Source: Pseudomonadota bacterium
Lineage (GTDB): Bacteria > Pseudomonadota > Gammaproteobacteria > UBA1113
DNA: 64,000 bases
Direction of reading: 5' to 3'
NCBI GenBank assembly: GCA_021782495.1
Contig: JAJXUV010000003.1
Coordinates: forward strand, 124,001-188,000
Shown: positions 52,176-62,714 of the stretch, one piece after another
How the letters are laid out: each line of letters begins with the position of its first letter
How positions within the stretch are numbered: position 1 is the first letter of the stretch
Notes under the pieces: generated by a model
What the model was told of the DNA's origin: nothing
What the model saw: only the letters and a program-made list of their open reading frames with translations
The model's database searches: none
Position numbers and translations under genes: made by a program

Positions 52176-53693
52176 CTATAATTTACTGGTTGTGGACAAT
52201 TCTAACAAATGGCCTATGGAGGCATGGAATACTTGCAATAAAGCATTAGGATAAACCCCAATGAAAATCACTAAAAAAGCCAAAATAGCCAAGACGGTGT
52301 ATTCGGGCATTTCCAAATCGTGCATCGCTTCTACGCCTTTGGTCGTCACCGGACCAAAGAAAACGCGTTTATACAACCACAGCGTATACGTTGCTGATAA
52401 GACCAAAGTGCTGGCTGCAAACAAAGTAATCACATAACTTGCTTTAAAACTGCCTAGAATAATTAAAAATTCACCGACAAAACCAGACGTTCCAGGTAAA
52501 CCCACATTAGCCAAAGCAAACAACATAAAGAAAGCGGCAAACAACGGCATTTTATGCGCCACACCGCCGAAGGCATTGATTTCGCGACTATGCAAGCGTT
52601 CATACAAAACCCCAACGCCCAAGAACATGGCGCCGGTGCTAAAAGCATGCGAGAGCATTTGCACCATACCGCCTTCTAAAGTCAAATACGCATCGTGCAA
52701 ATCTCCGGTTTTGGCGATGATTTTATAAATCACAAAACAAGCTAAAGTCGTAAAACCCATGTGCGCAACCGAAGAATACGCAATCAAGCGTTTCATATCG
52801 GTCTGCCCTATCGCTACAATGGCAATGTACACAATGGCAATCAAGGATAAAACGATCATGAATCCGGCCAAATATTGACTCGCATCCGGTGTAATCGGCA
52901 TACTAAATCGCAAAATTCCATAAATGCCCATTTTTAACATCAGTGCTGCTAAAACGACCGAACCACCTGCCGGTGCCTCGGTGTGTGCATCGGGCAACCA
53001 CGTGTGTACCGGCCACATGGGAATTTTGACGGAAAACGCCAGTAAAAAAGCGATGAAAATATAAATTTGTTCGGTCATCGTTAATTTAACGGCATAAAAA
53101 CTTAAGAGATTAAAATCTTCTGTTTTGGTGCGTAAATACAATAAAGCGATCAACATTAAAGCTGAGCCCAAAAAAGTATAGAGAAAAAACTTAATCGAAG
53201 CATAAGTTCGCCTCGAGCCACCCCACATGCCGATGCACAGATACATCGGAATCAACATACCTTCCCAAAATACATAGAATAAAATAGCATCTAAGGCTTC
53301 AAAGACACCGACCATCATCCCTTGCATGATTAAAAACGCCGCCATGTATTGCGCGACATTTTTCTTAATCGGTCGCCAGGAAGCAATCACCACTAAAAAA
53401 GTCGTGATGGTAGACAAAATCACCATTAAAACGGAAATACCATCTACCCCCAATTGGTAATGCACGCCAAATTTGGCAATCCAATCGATATTTTCGACGA
53501 ATTGCATGTTGGAAGTTGTAGTATCAAATTGCATGTATAAAGGAATACATAACATTAAATTGATAAATGCGGTGAATAAGGCAATGCAACGCGCACGCGT
53601 CGCTTTGCGATCGTCTCCGGCAAACATGCAAACCATACCGCCTATGACGGGAACCCAAATAATTAAACTGAGTAATGGGATATTTGTGAACAT
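52176..53693 (-). CDS. nuoM: NADH-quinone oxidoreductase subunit M
   Basis: Antiporter-like complex I subunit of 505 residues. The functionally essential glutamate is seen as Glu144 in YVFWEGMLIPMYL. The channel lysine region PMWPVHTWLPDAHTEAP follows near 225-240, and KRLIAYSSVAHMGF comes later. About 14 membrane segments are expected from the hydrophobic pattern. It stands between nuoL and nuoN with 14-base gaps, the standard order. Confidence 0.97.
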   Translation of the reverse strand: MFTNIPLLSLIIWVPVIGGMVCMFAGDDRKATRARCIALFTAFINLMLCIPLYMQFDTTTSNMQFVENIDWIAKFGVHYQLGVDGISVLMVILSTITTFLVVIASWRPIKKNVAQYMAAFLIMQGMMVGVFEALDAILFYVFWEGMLIPMYLCIGMWGGSRRTYASIKFFLYTFLGSALMLIALLYLRTKTEDFNLLSFYAVKLTMTEQIYIFIAFLLAFSVKIPMWPVHTWLPDAHTEAPAGGSVVLAALMLKMGIYGILRFSMPITPDASQYLAGFMIVLSLIAIVYIAIVAIGQTDMKRLIAYSSVAHMGFTTLACFVIYKIIAKTGDLHDAYLTLEGGMVQMLSHAFSTGAMFLGVGVLYERLHSREINAFGGVAHKMPLFAAFFMLFALANVGLPGTSGFVGEFLIILGSFKASYVITLFAASTLVLSATYTLWLYKRVFFGPVTTKGVEAMHDLEMPEYTVLAILAFLVIFIGVYPNALLQVFHASIGHLLELSTTSKL

Positions 53694-53707
53694 TCTATTT
53701 TCCCTAT

Positions 53708-55666
53708 CTACCTAAACATCAACCAAACCAATAAGGCCATCAAACCCAAGAGCATCACAAAGGCATAATGGTAAATATACCCCGTTTGCAAACGTCTGGC
53801 CGTAGCAGAACACCAAGTGATCAATCTGCCCGCGCCATTGACGAAAAAATCATCGATGATGCGCGCATCGCCTTGATACATGAGTTTGGCGGTGCGCTGA
53901 CCGCCGCGCACAAAAAACCAATCGTTAAAATCATCGAAGCCATATTTGTGGATCAAAATAGTATAAAGCCATTTGAATCGTTTCACACACAATGGTGGCA
54001 GTTCCGGTTTTTTGACATACGCAATCCAAGCGCTAAATGCGCCTAAAATTGCAAACCACAAGGGGAAATTGCCAAAACTTTCTAAAATCATATGAAAGCC
54101 TCCTCGAAATTCTTCACCCATTCGCATCAACACATTGTTTTGTGTCAATACCGTGATGCTGTTGCCTAAATAACTGGGTTCTGAAAACAACATCGGTCCA
54201 ACCATCATATAACCCTGAATGACGGAAGGGATCGCCAATAAAACCAAGGGCAACCAAACTACCCAAGGTGATTCTTTCACATGGTGTTTGGCCTCGTGAC
54301 TCATTCGACCTTCCCCATGAAAAGCCAAGAACAAGGCTCTGAAACTGTAAAAAGCCGTGACAAAAGAACCTAAAACCACGCACACATAAGCATAAGAAGC
54401 CCCACCGATTTGGCTACTGTGTACTGCTTCGATGATCGCATCTTTGGAAAAAAATCCAGAAAAAGGTGGAATTGCACATAGCGCCAAAGTACCTATCAAG
54501 AATGTAAAATAAGTAATCGGCATTTGCTTTCTTAAACCACCCATGTGGCGCAAATCTTGATCGTGGTGCATAGCCAGAATAACCGAACCCGCGCCTAAAA
54601 ATAACAAGGCTTTGAAAGCGGCATGCGTCATCAAATGAAAAATGCTCGCGGCATAGGCCGAAACACCCGCGGCAGCCATCATATAACCCAATTGTGACAA
54701 GGTTGAATAAGCCACCACACGTTTAATATCATTTTGGACGATCGCGATCAAGCCGGTAAACAAAGCGCCCGTTGCGCCAATGATTAAAATAAAACTTTGC
54801 ATAGAAGGGGTATATTGGTACAAAGGCGATAAACGCGCCACCATAAAAACACCGGCTGTCACCATCGTTGCTGCGTGGATCAACGCCGAAATTGGCGTAG
54901 GACCTTCCATGGATTCGGGCAACCACACATGCAAAGGCATTTGCGCTGATTTAGCCATAGCACCCACAAATAAGAAAAATCCGATAAAGCTGATCACCGA
55001 CCAACTTGTTCCGGGTATCAGCGTATTGGCTTCTGCCACACCGGGAATAGCCGCAAATACCGGGATATAATCCAAAGAACCAAAATAACCCAAAACGCCG
55101 GCAATGCCTACCACAAAACCAAAATCACCGACGCGATTCACTAAAAAAGCTTTAAAACTGCCTTGATTAGCCGATTCTCGATTAAACCAAAAGCCAATCA
55201 AGAGATAAGAAGCCAAGCCCACCCCTTCCCAACCAAAAAACAATTGTAAGAAATTATTGGCAGTCACCAACATCAACATAAAAAAGGTAAATAAAGAAAT
55301 ATAAGAAAAAAAGCGCTGATATCCACCATCCTCTGCCATATAGCCAATGCTGTAAATGTGGACCAAGAAAGAAACGAAAGTTACTGTCACCATCATGCAG
55401 GCTGTTAAATTATCGATGAGAAAACCCACATTTAAAGTTAATTTGCCGCTTTGCCCCCAGAGATACAAAACACCTTCGTAACTTTGATCTTGGCCTATGA
55501 CAAGACAGGCCACATAGAGGGATAAGATCAAAGAAAATCCCATCAATGCGATGGTAAGCCGGTGTGCAAACTGCTTAGACACTTGTCTGCAGAATAAGCC
55601 TGCGCCCGCTGCACCCACCAAAGGCGCAATGACAACTAACAAGCTTAAAGTTTTTAAGAGTTCCAT
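53708..55666 (-). CDS. nuoL: NADH-quinone oxidoreductase subunit L
   Basis: The largest antiporter-like complex I subunit, 652 residues. Glu147 in FFGWEGVGLASYLLIG corresponds to the proton-channel glutamate. SAQMPLHVWLPESMEGPTP and KRVVAYSTLSQLGYMMAAAG are conserved loops. The C-terminal part supplies the long lateral helix over NuoM and NuoN. It follows nuoK by 7 bases. Confidence 0.97.
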   Translation of the reverse strand: MELLKTLSLLVVIAPLVGAAGAGLFCRQVSKQFAHRLTIALMGFSLILSLYVACLVIGQDQSYEGVLYLWGQSGKLTLNVGFLIDNLTACMMVTVTFVSFLVHIYSIGYMAEDGGYQRFFSYISLFTFFMLMLVTANNFLQLFFGWEGVGLASYLLIGFWFNRESANQGSFKAFLVNRVGDFGFVVGIAGVLGYFGSLDYIPVFAAIPGVAEANTLIPGTSWSVISFIGFFLFVGAMAKSAQMPLHVWLPESMEGPTPISALIHAATMVTAGVFMVARLSPLYQYTPSMQSFILIIGATGALFTGLIAIVQNDIKRVVAYSTLSQLGYMMAAAGVSAYAASIFHLMTHAAFKALLFLGAGSVILAMHHDQDLRHMGGLRKQMPITYFTFLIGTLALCAIPPFSGFFSKDAIIEAVHSSQIGGASYAYVCVVLGSFVTAFYSFRALFLAFHGEGRMSHEAKHHVKESPWVVWLPLVLLAIPSVIQGYMMVGPMLFSEPSYLGNSITVLTQNNVLMRMGEEFRGGFHMILESFGNFPLWFAILGAFSAWIAYVKKPELPPLCVKRFKWLYTILIHKYGFDDFNDWFFVRGGQRTAKLMYQGDARIIDDFFVNGAGRLITWCSATARRLQTGYIYHYAFVMLLGLMALLVWLMFR

Positions 55667-55673
55667 AGAAATC

Positions 55674-55979
55674 TTACCCTTTTAATGTATCTAAATCGGT
55701 GACGTTAATCGATTGACGATGACGAAACAAGATAATCAATATCGCCAATCCAATTGCCGTTTCTGCGGCTGCCACGGCCAAAATGAAAAAAACAAAAATC
55801 TGCCCTCGGGGATCTTGCAAGAAACTCGAAAAGGCAATGAAATTCATATTCACGGCTAAAAGCATCAATTCCACGCTCATCAATACAATAATGAGGTTCT
55901 TACGATTGATGATCATGCCTGCCAAACTGAGGCCAAACAAAATGGCGCCGACGATTAAATAATCTGTGAGTGTCACCAT
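55674..55979 (-). CDS. nuoK: NADH-quinone oxidoreductase subunit K
   Basis: A 101-residue subunit with three membrane helices, homologous to MrpC/ND4L. Two membrane glutamates needed for proton transfer are visible in [11 protein letters not shown] (Glu37) and [11 protein letters not shown] (Glu73). It abuts nuoJ with no gap between stop and start. Confidence 0.96.
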   Translation of the reverse strand: MVTLTDYLIVGAILFGLSLAGMIINRKNLIIVLMSVELMLLAVNMNFIAFSSFLQDPRGQIFVFFILAVAAAETAIGLAILIILFRHRQSINVTDLDTLKG

Positions 55980-56579
55980 TTATTTCTCTGCCTCCAATTG
56001 AAGTATTTGCAATCGATCGGCCTTAGTTGCGGCCAATTGCGCGTCTATTCGTTGCCGTTTATTGCGAGATTTTTCCCGGTGTGTCAGTCCAATGGCCGCC
56101 ACAATGGCAATCAATAGAATCACCGCAGCCAATTCGAAAGCATAAACATAATGGGTATACAACAATAACCCCAAGGCTTTGGTATTGCTGTAATCCGCCG
56201 ATGGGTGCGGACTTATGGCCAAACCAAGCTCGCCCAAATGCCCAGGTTTCATTGCGTATACCAAAACACCAACCATCAAAGCCACCAATAAAACTGCAAA
56301 AGGCAAATAACGCACGAATTTTTCTTGCAAACTTTCTTGATCCAAATTGAGCATCATCACCACGAACATGAATAAGGTCATGACGGCGCCCACATACACA
56401 AAAATCAATAATAAAGCTAAAAATTCAGCGCTCAACAGCATCCACAAAACAGCACTAGCACAAAAAGCAACGATGAGAAAAAAAGCCGCGCGCACCGATT
56501 GACGCGATACGATCACCATCGTCGCACTGCCTATCAACAAGGCAGCAAATACGTAAAAAATCAATTTTTCTATCATCAT
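55980..56579 (-). CDS. nuoJ: NADH-quinone oxidoreductase subunit J
   Basis: A 199-residue ND6-like membrane subunit with five hydrophobic segments. The conserved third helix is readable as LLIFVYVGAVMTLFMFVVMM near residues 57-76; it includes the pi-bulge region linking quinone chemistry to pumping. The C-terminal 30 residues are charged and poorly conserved. It lies between nuoI and nuoK. Confidence 0.95.
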   Translation of the reverse strand: MMIEKLIFYVFAALLIGSATMVIVSRQSVRAAFFLIVAFCASAVLWMLLSAEFLALLLIFVYVGAVMTLFMFVVMMLNLDQESLQEKFVRYLPFAVLLVALMVGVLVYAMKPGHLGELGLAISPHPSADYSNTKALGLLLYTHYVYAFELAAVILLIAIVAAIGLTHREKSRNKRQRIDAQLAATKADRLQILQLEAEK

Positions 56580-56586
56580 TTATATC

Positions 56587-57075
56587 CTATCTATAGGGCG
56601 CGTCTTCCGCGCGCGCTTTGGCAATTTCAGCTTCGTAGCGATCGCCTATGGCCAACAACATTGGTTTGGTCATGATATTTTCGCCACGATGTTCAAAATG
56701 GTATTGGCTCCAATGGGTTTCAACGATCGAATCCACCGGACAAGATTCTTCACAAAAGCCGCAATAAATACATTTGAATAAATCAATGTCGTAACGTGTA
56801 GTGCGTCTAGAACCATCTTCGCGCGGGGCCGATTCAATGGTAATGGCCAAAGCAGGACACACAGCTTCGCACAATTTACACGCAATACAACGTTCTTCGC
56901 CATTCGGATAACGTCTTAAAGCATGTAAGCCTCTAAAGCGAGGCGAAATAGGCGTCGTTTCTTCAGGGTATTGAATGGTTATTTTTTTTGATAAAACATA
57001 ACGCCCCGTCAGCTTTAAGCCGACCAACAATTCCCACAACATGAAACTTTTAACAATCTCTTTTAAGGAACGCAT
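56587..57075 (-). CDS. nuoI: NADH-quinone oxidoreductase subunit I
   Basis: A peripheral-arm ferredoxin-like subunit of 162 residues carrying two 4Fe-4S clusters (N6a, N6b). Both motifs are intact: [12 protein letters not shown] near 61-72 and [12 protein letters not shown] near 100-111. An N-terminal amphipathic stretch anchors it at the membrane beside NuoH. About 110 bases containing a dispersed repeat separate it from nuoH. Confidence 0.97.
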   Translation of the reverse strand: MRSLKEIVKSFMLWELLVGLKLTGRYVLSKKITIQYPEETTPISPRFRGLHALRRYPNGEERCIACKLCEAVCPALAITIESAPREDGSRRTTRYDIDLFKCIYCGFCEESCPVDSIVETHWSQYHFEHRGENIMTKPMLLAIGDRYEAEIAKARAEDAPYR

Positions 57076-57153
57076 CTCTTATACCTCAACTGCAAAAACC
57101 TCAGGGAACCAACCATATCTGCTCTTTTGTCATCGGTTCGGTAACGCCGTATG

Positions 57154-57180
57154 CCCTCCCTCACGGTCGCGGCTCGATTA
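57154..57180. repeat. Dispersed repeat copy in the nuoH-nuoI gap
   Basis: CCTCCCTCACGGTCGCGGCT and the following CGATTA match the arm of the palindrome at 50543-50570. Only one arm is present here, so it cannot form the same long hairpin. Confidence 0.7.
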
Positions 57181-57183
57181 CTT

Positions 57184-58209
57184 TTATATAAACCACGGCG
57201 CCACCCTCCACTCAATCAACAGTCCCGTCACCACTATCCACACGATGGTCACTGGGATCAATACTTTCCAGCCTAAATACATGATTTGATCGTATCGATA
57301 ACGGGGTAAAGTCGCCCGTAACCATACGTATAAAAATAAAAAGAAAGCCATTTTGGCAAAAAACCAAATAATGCCTGGAACGAAAGAAAAAAGTGAACCC
57401 AAAACCGGGATCCCTTCAAAAGGCGACAACCAGCCACCCAAAAACAACACGCTGGCCAAGGCGCTGATCAAAATCATATTAGCGTATTCCGCCAAAAAGA
57501 AAATGGCGAAACTCATGCCTGAATATTCGACATGAAAGCCCGCCACAATTTCGGCTTCGCCTTCAGCCATGTCAAAAGGCGCGCGATTGGTTTCCGCTAC
57601 GCCCGAAATCCAATACACGACAAACAAAGGCAATAAAGGCAACCAATACCAATGCCACAAACCACCTTGTTGACGCAGCACAATATCTTGCAAATTGGTG
57701 CTATCTGCTGCCATCAACACGCCAACTAAAGCAAAACCCATCGCAATTTCATAAGACACCACTTGCGCCGCCGATCGCATCGCGCCAAACAAAGCATATT
57801 TAGAATTGGAAGACCAACCCGCCATCAAAATCCCATAAACACCCAAAGACGTCAGCGCTAAGACATACAATAAACCGGCATTGACATTGGCCAAGACCCA
57901 ACCCTCATCAAAAGGGATTACGGCCCAAGCCGCTGCGGCCGTGGCAAAAGACACAATCGGCGCCAAGACAAACACCACGGGATTCGCTTTACTGGGAATG
58001 ATAATTTCTTTAAAAAATAATTTGAGACCATCGGCAAGCGGCTGCAATAAACCGGCAAAACCGACGCGGTTGGGGCCGATACGCACATGTGCATAGGCCA
58101 GAATTTTACGTTCGGCCAAAGTCATGTAGGCCACTGCGCCTAGCAAAGGCAAGGCTATCAATAAAATTTTTAAGACGATCCAGACCAATGCAATGAGTAA
58201 ATCGATCAT
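57184..58209 (-). CDS. nuoH: NADH-quinone oxidoreductase subunit H
   Basis: An ND1-like membrane subunit of 341 residues that forms much of the quinone-binding chamber. Conserved parts are [19 protein letters not shown] near 30-50 and the acidic loop [23 protein letters not shown] read in two parts ([12 protein letters not shown], then [10 protein letters not shown]) near 210-232. About eight membrane helices are predicted. The start overlaps the nuoG stop by 4 bases (ATGA). Confidence 0.97.
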   Translation of the reverse strand: MIDLLIALVWIVLKILLIALPLLGAVAYMTLAERKILAYAHVRIGPNRVGFAGLLQPLADGLKLFFKEIIIPSKANPVVFVLAPIVSFATAAAAWAVIPFDEGWVLANVNAGLLYVLALTSLGVYGILMAGWSSNSKYALFGAMRSAAQVVSYEIAMGFALVGVLMAADSTNLQDIVLRQQGGLWHWYWLPLLPLFVVYWISGVAETNRAPFDMAEGEAEIVAGFHVEYSGMSFAIFFLAEYANMILISALASVLFLGGWLSPFEGIPVLGSLFSFVPGIIWFFAKMAFFLFLYVWLRATLPRYRYDQIMYLGWKVLIPVTIVWIVVTGLLIEWRVAPWFI

Positions 58210-60587
58210 TCATTTTCCTCCAAAGCACGCATTCTTTCTAAAACGAGTGGCGCCAAAGCCCCCCAACACGCCGTTTCAGAAAATCCCATGGGCCAATACA
58301 CCGTATCAAGGCTTAAGCTCGGATCGGTTTTCACTATTAAAGTAGCCACATGACCTTCTTGTTGCCAAGACACCGCTTCATTGGCTTTGAAACCATAATG
58401 CGCGGCGGTTTCAGGATGCAAAGCAATCACGGGATCGGCGCTTAGTGCACAACGCTGCAAAGGATCTGCTCGACGTACTAAAGGATCGCTTCGATACAAG
58501 GGCCAATATGGCAACAGTTGCAAGCCCGCTTGTCGTTGTGGCAATCGATATCTTTCTGTCAAGGACGATAAAGGTGCTTTTGAAGCTTCTGTGGGAATAT
58601 CAGGCGTGATCTCTGTCCAAGTATCGTAATCGAAGCCTGGCATTTGCGCCAATTGTCCTAAGACTCGGAATATTTTCCAAGCAGGTCTGGCTTCGCCCTG
58701 CGGATGCACCGCCGCATTGAAAGCTTGACGCTTTCCTTCTAAGTTCACCAAAGTTCCAGCATATTCACTAAACGGCGCGATGGGCAATAAAACATCGGCG
58801 TATTCCAACATTTTTTCAGTGACAAAAGCCGTCATCACGACCACACAAGAGGCGTCGTGTAAGGCTTTTAAAGCCAAAGCCGGATGCGTGCAATCCAATT
58901 CAGGTTCTACATTCACTAAGAGATAAGCCGGTAATTTCGCGTGCCACAAATCGACTATGGACATCGCCTGTTCTGGCATAGCACCTGCCAATACAGCACC
59001 ATGCTGATTGGCTCCCGCGAGCAAGAAGATCAATTTAGCATCGTACCGTTCAGCCAACCACAACAGCGCTTGTTGTATCAAACTTGCTTGGGGATCGTTG
59101 ATGGCTAAAGCCCCCATGATAATCAATTTCTGTCGCCCCGCGACAAAGACTTTTCGAATGCTTTCTATTTGTGCTTGAATCAAAGCCCGTTCATCCGGAT
59201 GACCACAATAATCGACGTCTTGTTTTATTAATTGATCCAATACAGGCCATTCTTTCAATTCTTCTGCCTTTAACTCGCTTTGTATCCAGACTGCCAAAGC
59301 AAAGAGAAAAGTTTGCATGGAAACAATGCATTGGGCTTTTTGTTCAAAGTTAAAGTGAAAATCCAGGGGATTTAAACTGAGAATATTAGCTCCTTGAAGA
59401 CTTGCTTTACGTACACGCAATCCCAGCAAAGGGACTTCGCGCTGAATGTCACAGCCAACTAAGAAAATCGCATCCATGTCTTCCACTTCTGCGATGCTCG
59501 CTTGCCTTTCTCGAGCCAATAAAGGTGTCGGAATGAATTGTGGATCGACTTGTTGCAAGCGATGTTCTATATAATGACTCTCCAAACCGCGTAAATATTT
59601 CTGCGCCAAATACAATTCTTCACTGCTTAAATTCGGTGAAACAACGGCGGCAATGCGATCCTCACCACAATGTTGATGTATATTTTCTAACTGTTTATGC
59701 ACGGTAGACAAAGCCAAAGACCAATCGCATTCTTGCCATTCACCATGCGCTTTTACCATGGGTTTTAGTAATCTGTCTTCTGCATTTAATCCCGTATAAC
59801 TAAATCTATCCCGATCACTCGCCCACGTTTCATTAATGCTTTCACATTCCTTCGGCACAACGCGCATCACATCTCCATTTCGAGTGTGAATGTAAATATT
59901 CGCGCCCAATGGATCGTGCGGCGCAATACTCGTGTGCTGATTTAATTCCCAAGCACGTGCTTTAAAACGAAAAGGTTTGGATGTCAAGGCACCCACCGGA
60001 CACAAATCGATGATGTTGCCGGACACTTCAGAAATCAAATGTTCTTCGACGTAAGTGCCTACTTCACTGGCCTCCCCCCGGCCCGTCACACCCATTTCAA
60101 CGATGCCGGCGATTTCTTCGCCAAAACGCACACAACGCGTGCACAAAATACAGCGCGTCATGTCAGTGGCAATGAGAGATCCTAAATTTTTATCTTTTAT
60201 GACACGTTTGCCTTCAGTGAAACGCGATACATCTTTGCCATAACCCATGGCAACGTCTTGCAATTCGCACTCGCCGCCTTGATCGCAAATGGGGCAATCC
60301 AAAGGATGGTTAATCAGCAAAAATTCCATCACGGCTTTTTGTGCAGCAAGCGCTTCCGCCGTACGGGTCTTCACCACCATGCCATCGGTGATCGGCGTCG
60401 CACAAGCCGGCAAAGGCTTTCTAGATTTTTCAACGGCAACCAAACACATACGGCAATTTGCCGCAACCGATAATTTTTTGTGATAGCAAAATCGTGGAAT
60501 TTTAATCCCCACTTTATCGGCAGCTTCGATGATCATGCTGCCTGGTTCGGCTTCCACCTTTTGCCCATCTATTTCAATTTCAATCAT
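58206..60587 (-). CDS. nuoG: NADH-quinone oxidoreductase subunit G
   Basis: The largest peripheral-arm subunit, 793 residues. The N-terminal ferredoxin domain binds a 2Fe-2S cluster (Cys34, Cys45, Cys48, Cys62; [16 protein letters not shown]). [18 protein letters not shown] ligates cluster N5, and [10 protein letters not shown] begins the N4 motif, completed by DLCPVGAL. The C-terminal two-thirds is a molybdopterin-oxidoreductase-like domain without cofactor motifs, as usual. The extra N7 cluster motif of E. coli NuoG is not evident. A 175-base gap with an inverted repeat separates it from nuoF. Confidence 0.97.
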   Translation of the reverse strand: MIEIEIDGQKVEAEPGSMIIEAADKVGIKIPRFCYHKKLSVAANCRMCLVAVEKSRKPLPACATPITDGMVVKTRTAEALAAQKAVMEFLLINHPLDCPICDQGGECELQDVAMGYGKDVSRFTEGKRVIKDKNLGSLIATDMTRCILCTRCVRFGEEIAGIVEMGVTGRGEASEVGTYVEEHLISEVSGNIIDLCPVGALTSKPFRFKARAWELNQHTSIAPHDPLGANIYIHTRNGDVMRVVPKECESINETWASDRDRFSYTGLNAEDRLLKPMVKAHGEWQECDWSLALSTVHKQLENIHQHCGEDRIAAVVSPNLSSEELYLAQKYLRGLESHYIEHRLQQVDPQFIPTPLLARERQASIAEVEDMDAIFLVGCDIQREVPLLGLRVRKASLQGANILSLNPLDFHFNFEQKAQCIVSMQTFLFALAVWIQSELKAEELKEWPVLDQLIKQDVDYCGHPDERALIQAQIESIRKVFVAGRQKLIIMGALAINDPQASLIQQALLWLAERYDAKLIFLLAGANQHGAVLAGAMPEQAMSIVDLWHAKLPAYLLVNVEPELDCTHPALALKALHDASCVVVMTAFVTEKMLEYADVLLPIAPFSEYAGTLVNLEGKRQAFNAAVHPQGEARPAWKIFRVLGQLAQMPGFDYDTWTEITPDIPTEASKAPLSSLTERYRLPQRQAGLQLLPYWPLYRSDPLVRRADPLQRCALSADPVIALHPETAAHYGFKANEAVSWQQEGHVATLIVKTDPSLSLDTVYWPMGFSETACWGALAPLVLERMRALEENE

Positions 60588-60612
60588 GGTTACTATCCTA
60601 CCTCTTTTCTAG

Positions 60613-60735
60613 AAAAGCCCAGATTTGGCGCATCTTGCACGCAATTTCTCGGCGAAAAATGCTCATTTATGCCCATATAAACTCCGCTTTTTCCCCTCAA
60701 AATTGCGCGCAACCTGCATCCAAATCTGGACTTTT
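60613..60735. repeat. Imperfect inverted repeat between nuoF and nuoG
   Basis: Arms of about 35 bases, 60613-60647 and 60700-60735, match with a few mismatches (shared core AAATCTGG and GCGCGCAATTTT ends). The sequence differs from the other palindromes in the window, so it is a separate repeat family. It fills most of the 175-base intercistronic gap. Confidence 0.8.
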
Positions 60736-60762
60736 TCGTATGCTTAGATAAGTAGTTATTAA

Positions 60763-62034
60763 TCATATATTACAAGTTCCATGCTCGATATGGTATTCAA
60801 ATTCCGATCTAAAATGTTGTATGAAGCTACGCACCGGCATGGCCGCTGCATCACCCAAAGCACAAATGGTACGCCCCATAATATTTTCAGCCACATTGTC
60901 TAAAAGCGCCAAATGTTCTTGGCGTCCTTGTCCGTGCAAAATCTTATGTAAAACCCTGGACATCCAACCCGTCCCTTCTCGACAAGGCGTGCATTGACCA
61001 CAAGATTCTTCAAAATAAAAATGCGCGATGCGAGCTAAGACTTTCACCATGCACGTTGTTTCATCCATGACGATTACGGCACCCGATCCCAACATCGATC
61101 CGGCTTGCGAGAGACTGTCAAAATCCATATTGAGTTGCAACATGGTTTCAGCGGTTAATATAGGCGCAGAAGATCCCCCTGGGATCACTGCTTTTAATTG
61201 GTGCCCCTTTCGAACCCCCCCCGCCATTGCCAACAATTCTTTGAAGGGCAATCCCAAAGGCACTTCATAGTTGCCTGGGTTATTCACATGCCCGGATACA
61301 CAAAATATTTTGGTTCCCCCATTTTTGGGGACACCCATTTCCAAAAACCACTCTGCGCCTTTTTCTAAAATAACCGGCACCGAAGCAAAAGTTTCCGTAT
61401 TGTTGATGGTGGTAGGACAACCATATAAACCATAATTGGCCGGGAAAGGCGGCTTGAAACGCGGATAGCCGCGCTTGCCTTCCAAGGATTCCAACAAAGC
61501 CGTTTCTTCACCGCAAATATAGGCACCTGCGCCGATGTGGTGATATAAATCAAAATCCACACCTGAATTTAAAATATTCTTGCCTAATAAACCTGCTGTA
61601 TAAGCTTCTTTTAAAGCTTGATGAAACCGCGCAATGGGTTCATCAAATTCGCCACGAATATAATTATATCCGACCGTCGCGCCCATCACATAACCGGCAA
61701 TGGCCATGCCTTCTATTAATTGATGTGGATTAAAGCGCAAAATATCGCGATCCTTGCAAGTCCCCGGCTCGCCTTCATCCGAATTACACACGACGTATTT
61801 CTGCCCTGGAGAATTACGCGAAATAAAACTCCATTTCAATCCGGTTGGAAATCCTGCACCCCCGCGACCGCGCAAAAAAGAGGCTTTAATTTGTTCGATA
61901 ATGATCGTGGGGTCCACTTTATTTTGTAAAATATCGCGCCAAATTTTATAACCGCCCAGACTTTCATAAGTCTTCAAATTCCAAGAATCGGGCAAATGAT
62001 TGGCTCTAAAGCAGACTTGATCGGTGGCTGTCAT
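60763..62034 (-). CDS. nuoF: NADH-quinone oxidoreductase subunit F
   Basis: The NADH-binding flavoprotein of complex I, 423 residues. The NADH/FMN site is seen in [16 protein letters not shown] near 54-69 and in [19 protein letters not shown] near 167-186. The 4Fe-4S cluster N3 uses [11 protein letters not shown] near 346 and a further Cys in [10 protein letters not shown] near 388. The start overlaps the nuoE stop as ATGA. It passes electrons from NADH to the NuoE/NuoG chain. Confidence 0.97.
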   Translation of the reverse strand: MTATDQVCFRANHLPDSWNLKTYESLGGYKIWRDILQNKVDPTIIIEQIKASFLRGRGGAGFPTGLKWSFISRNSPGQKYVVCNSDEGEPGTCKDRDILRFNPHQLIEGMAIAGYVMGATVGYNYIRGEFDEPIARFHQALKEAYTAGLLGKNILNSGVDFDLYHHIGAGAYICGEETALLESLEGKRGYPRFKPPFPANYGLYGCPTTINNTETFASVPVILEKGAEWFLEMGVPKNGGTKIFCVSGHVNNPGNYEVPLGLPFKELLAMAGGVRKGHQLKAVIPGGSSAPILTAETMLQLNMDFDSLSQAGSMLGSGAVIVMDETTCMVKVLARIAHFYFEESCGQCTPCREGTGWMSRVLHKILHGQGRQEHLALLDNVAENIMGRTICALGDAAAMPVRSFIQHFRSEFEYHIEHGTCNI

Positions 62035-62534
62035 CCCTTTTTCTCCAATTCTGCTAATAAGGCATCTATTTTTTCAGGGGTTAAATGCGTATGAAATGCT
62101 TCATCCACGCGCAAGACTGGCGCTTCCACACAAGCGCCTAAACATTCGACTTCTTTTAAAGTGAATTGTTGGTTCTCGGTGGTTTCGTTGAAATCGATAC
62201 GCAAACGTTTTTTAAGGTGGGAGACGATTTCATCCGAGCCACTCAATAAACAAGAGACATTGGTGCACACACACAGCGTGTGTTTGCCCACCGGTGCTAA
62301 TTCAAACATGCTGTAAAAAGTGGCCACTTCAAAGACTTGAATTTGAGGTAAATCCAAATACACGGCCACGGCTTTCATCGCGGCTTCAGACAACCAACCG
62401 CCATTGGCTTTTTGAGCAATGTGCAAGGCAGGAATAAGCGCAGAACGTTTTTGATCGGCAGGGTATTGCGCAAGCCAAGTGTCGATGGCTGTTTTGTCTT
62501 GGGGACTTAGTTCGAAGATAGAATCATCTTTCAT
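62031..62534 (-). CDS. nuoE: NADH-quinone oxidoreductase subunit E
   Basis: A 167-residue thioredoxin-fold subunit with 2Fe-2S cluster N1a. The four ligands are Cys90 and Cys95 ([12 protein letters not shown]) and Cys131 and Cys135 ([11 protein letters not shown]). ATG 62534 is chosen because AGAGG stands upstream and the conserved part begins soon after. The frame is open further up to TTG 62552, but that adds only repeat-adjacent sequence. The stop overlaps nuoF. A palindromic repeat fills the gap to nuoD. Confidence 0.96.
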   Translation of the reverse strand: MKDDSIFELSPQDKTAIDTWLAQYPADQKRSALIPALHIAQKANGGWLSEAAMKAVAVYLDLPQIQVFEVATFYSMFELAPVGKHTLCVCTNVSCLLSGSDEIVSHLKKRLRIDFNETTENQQFTLKEVECLGACVEAPVLRVDEAFHTHLTPEKIDALLAELEKKG

Positions 62535-62574
62535 TAACTGTGTACCTCTCAAGTGCCGTCATCCTTTTAAGTCC

Positions 62575-62649
62575 TGTCATCTCTGCGAAAGCAGGGATCC
62601 AGTAAAAATCCCTATTTAAAACTGGATCCCTGCTTTCGCAGGGATGACA
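62575..62649. repeat. Near-perfect palindromic repeat between nuoD and nuoE
   Basis: Arms of 29 bases (62575-62603 and 62621-62649) differ at one position, around a 17-base loop. The core CTGCGAAAGCAGGGATCCAG is the same family as the element at 7826-7886. It is transcribed with the operon and could affect mRNA stability or the ratio of subunits. Confidence 0.85.
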
Positions 62650-62714
62650 GAATTGTTGCCTTTCGCCAGAATGACAATTCATTTCGCCGGAATAACAAAA
62701 TAAAGATTTTTTCA

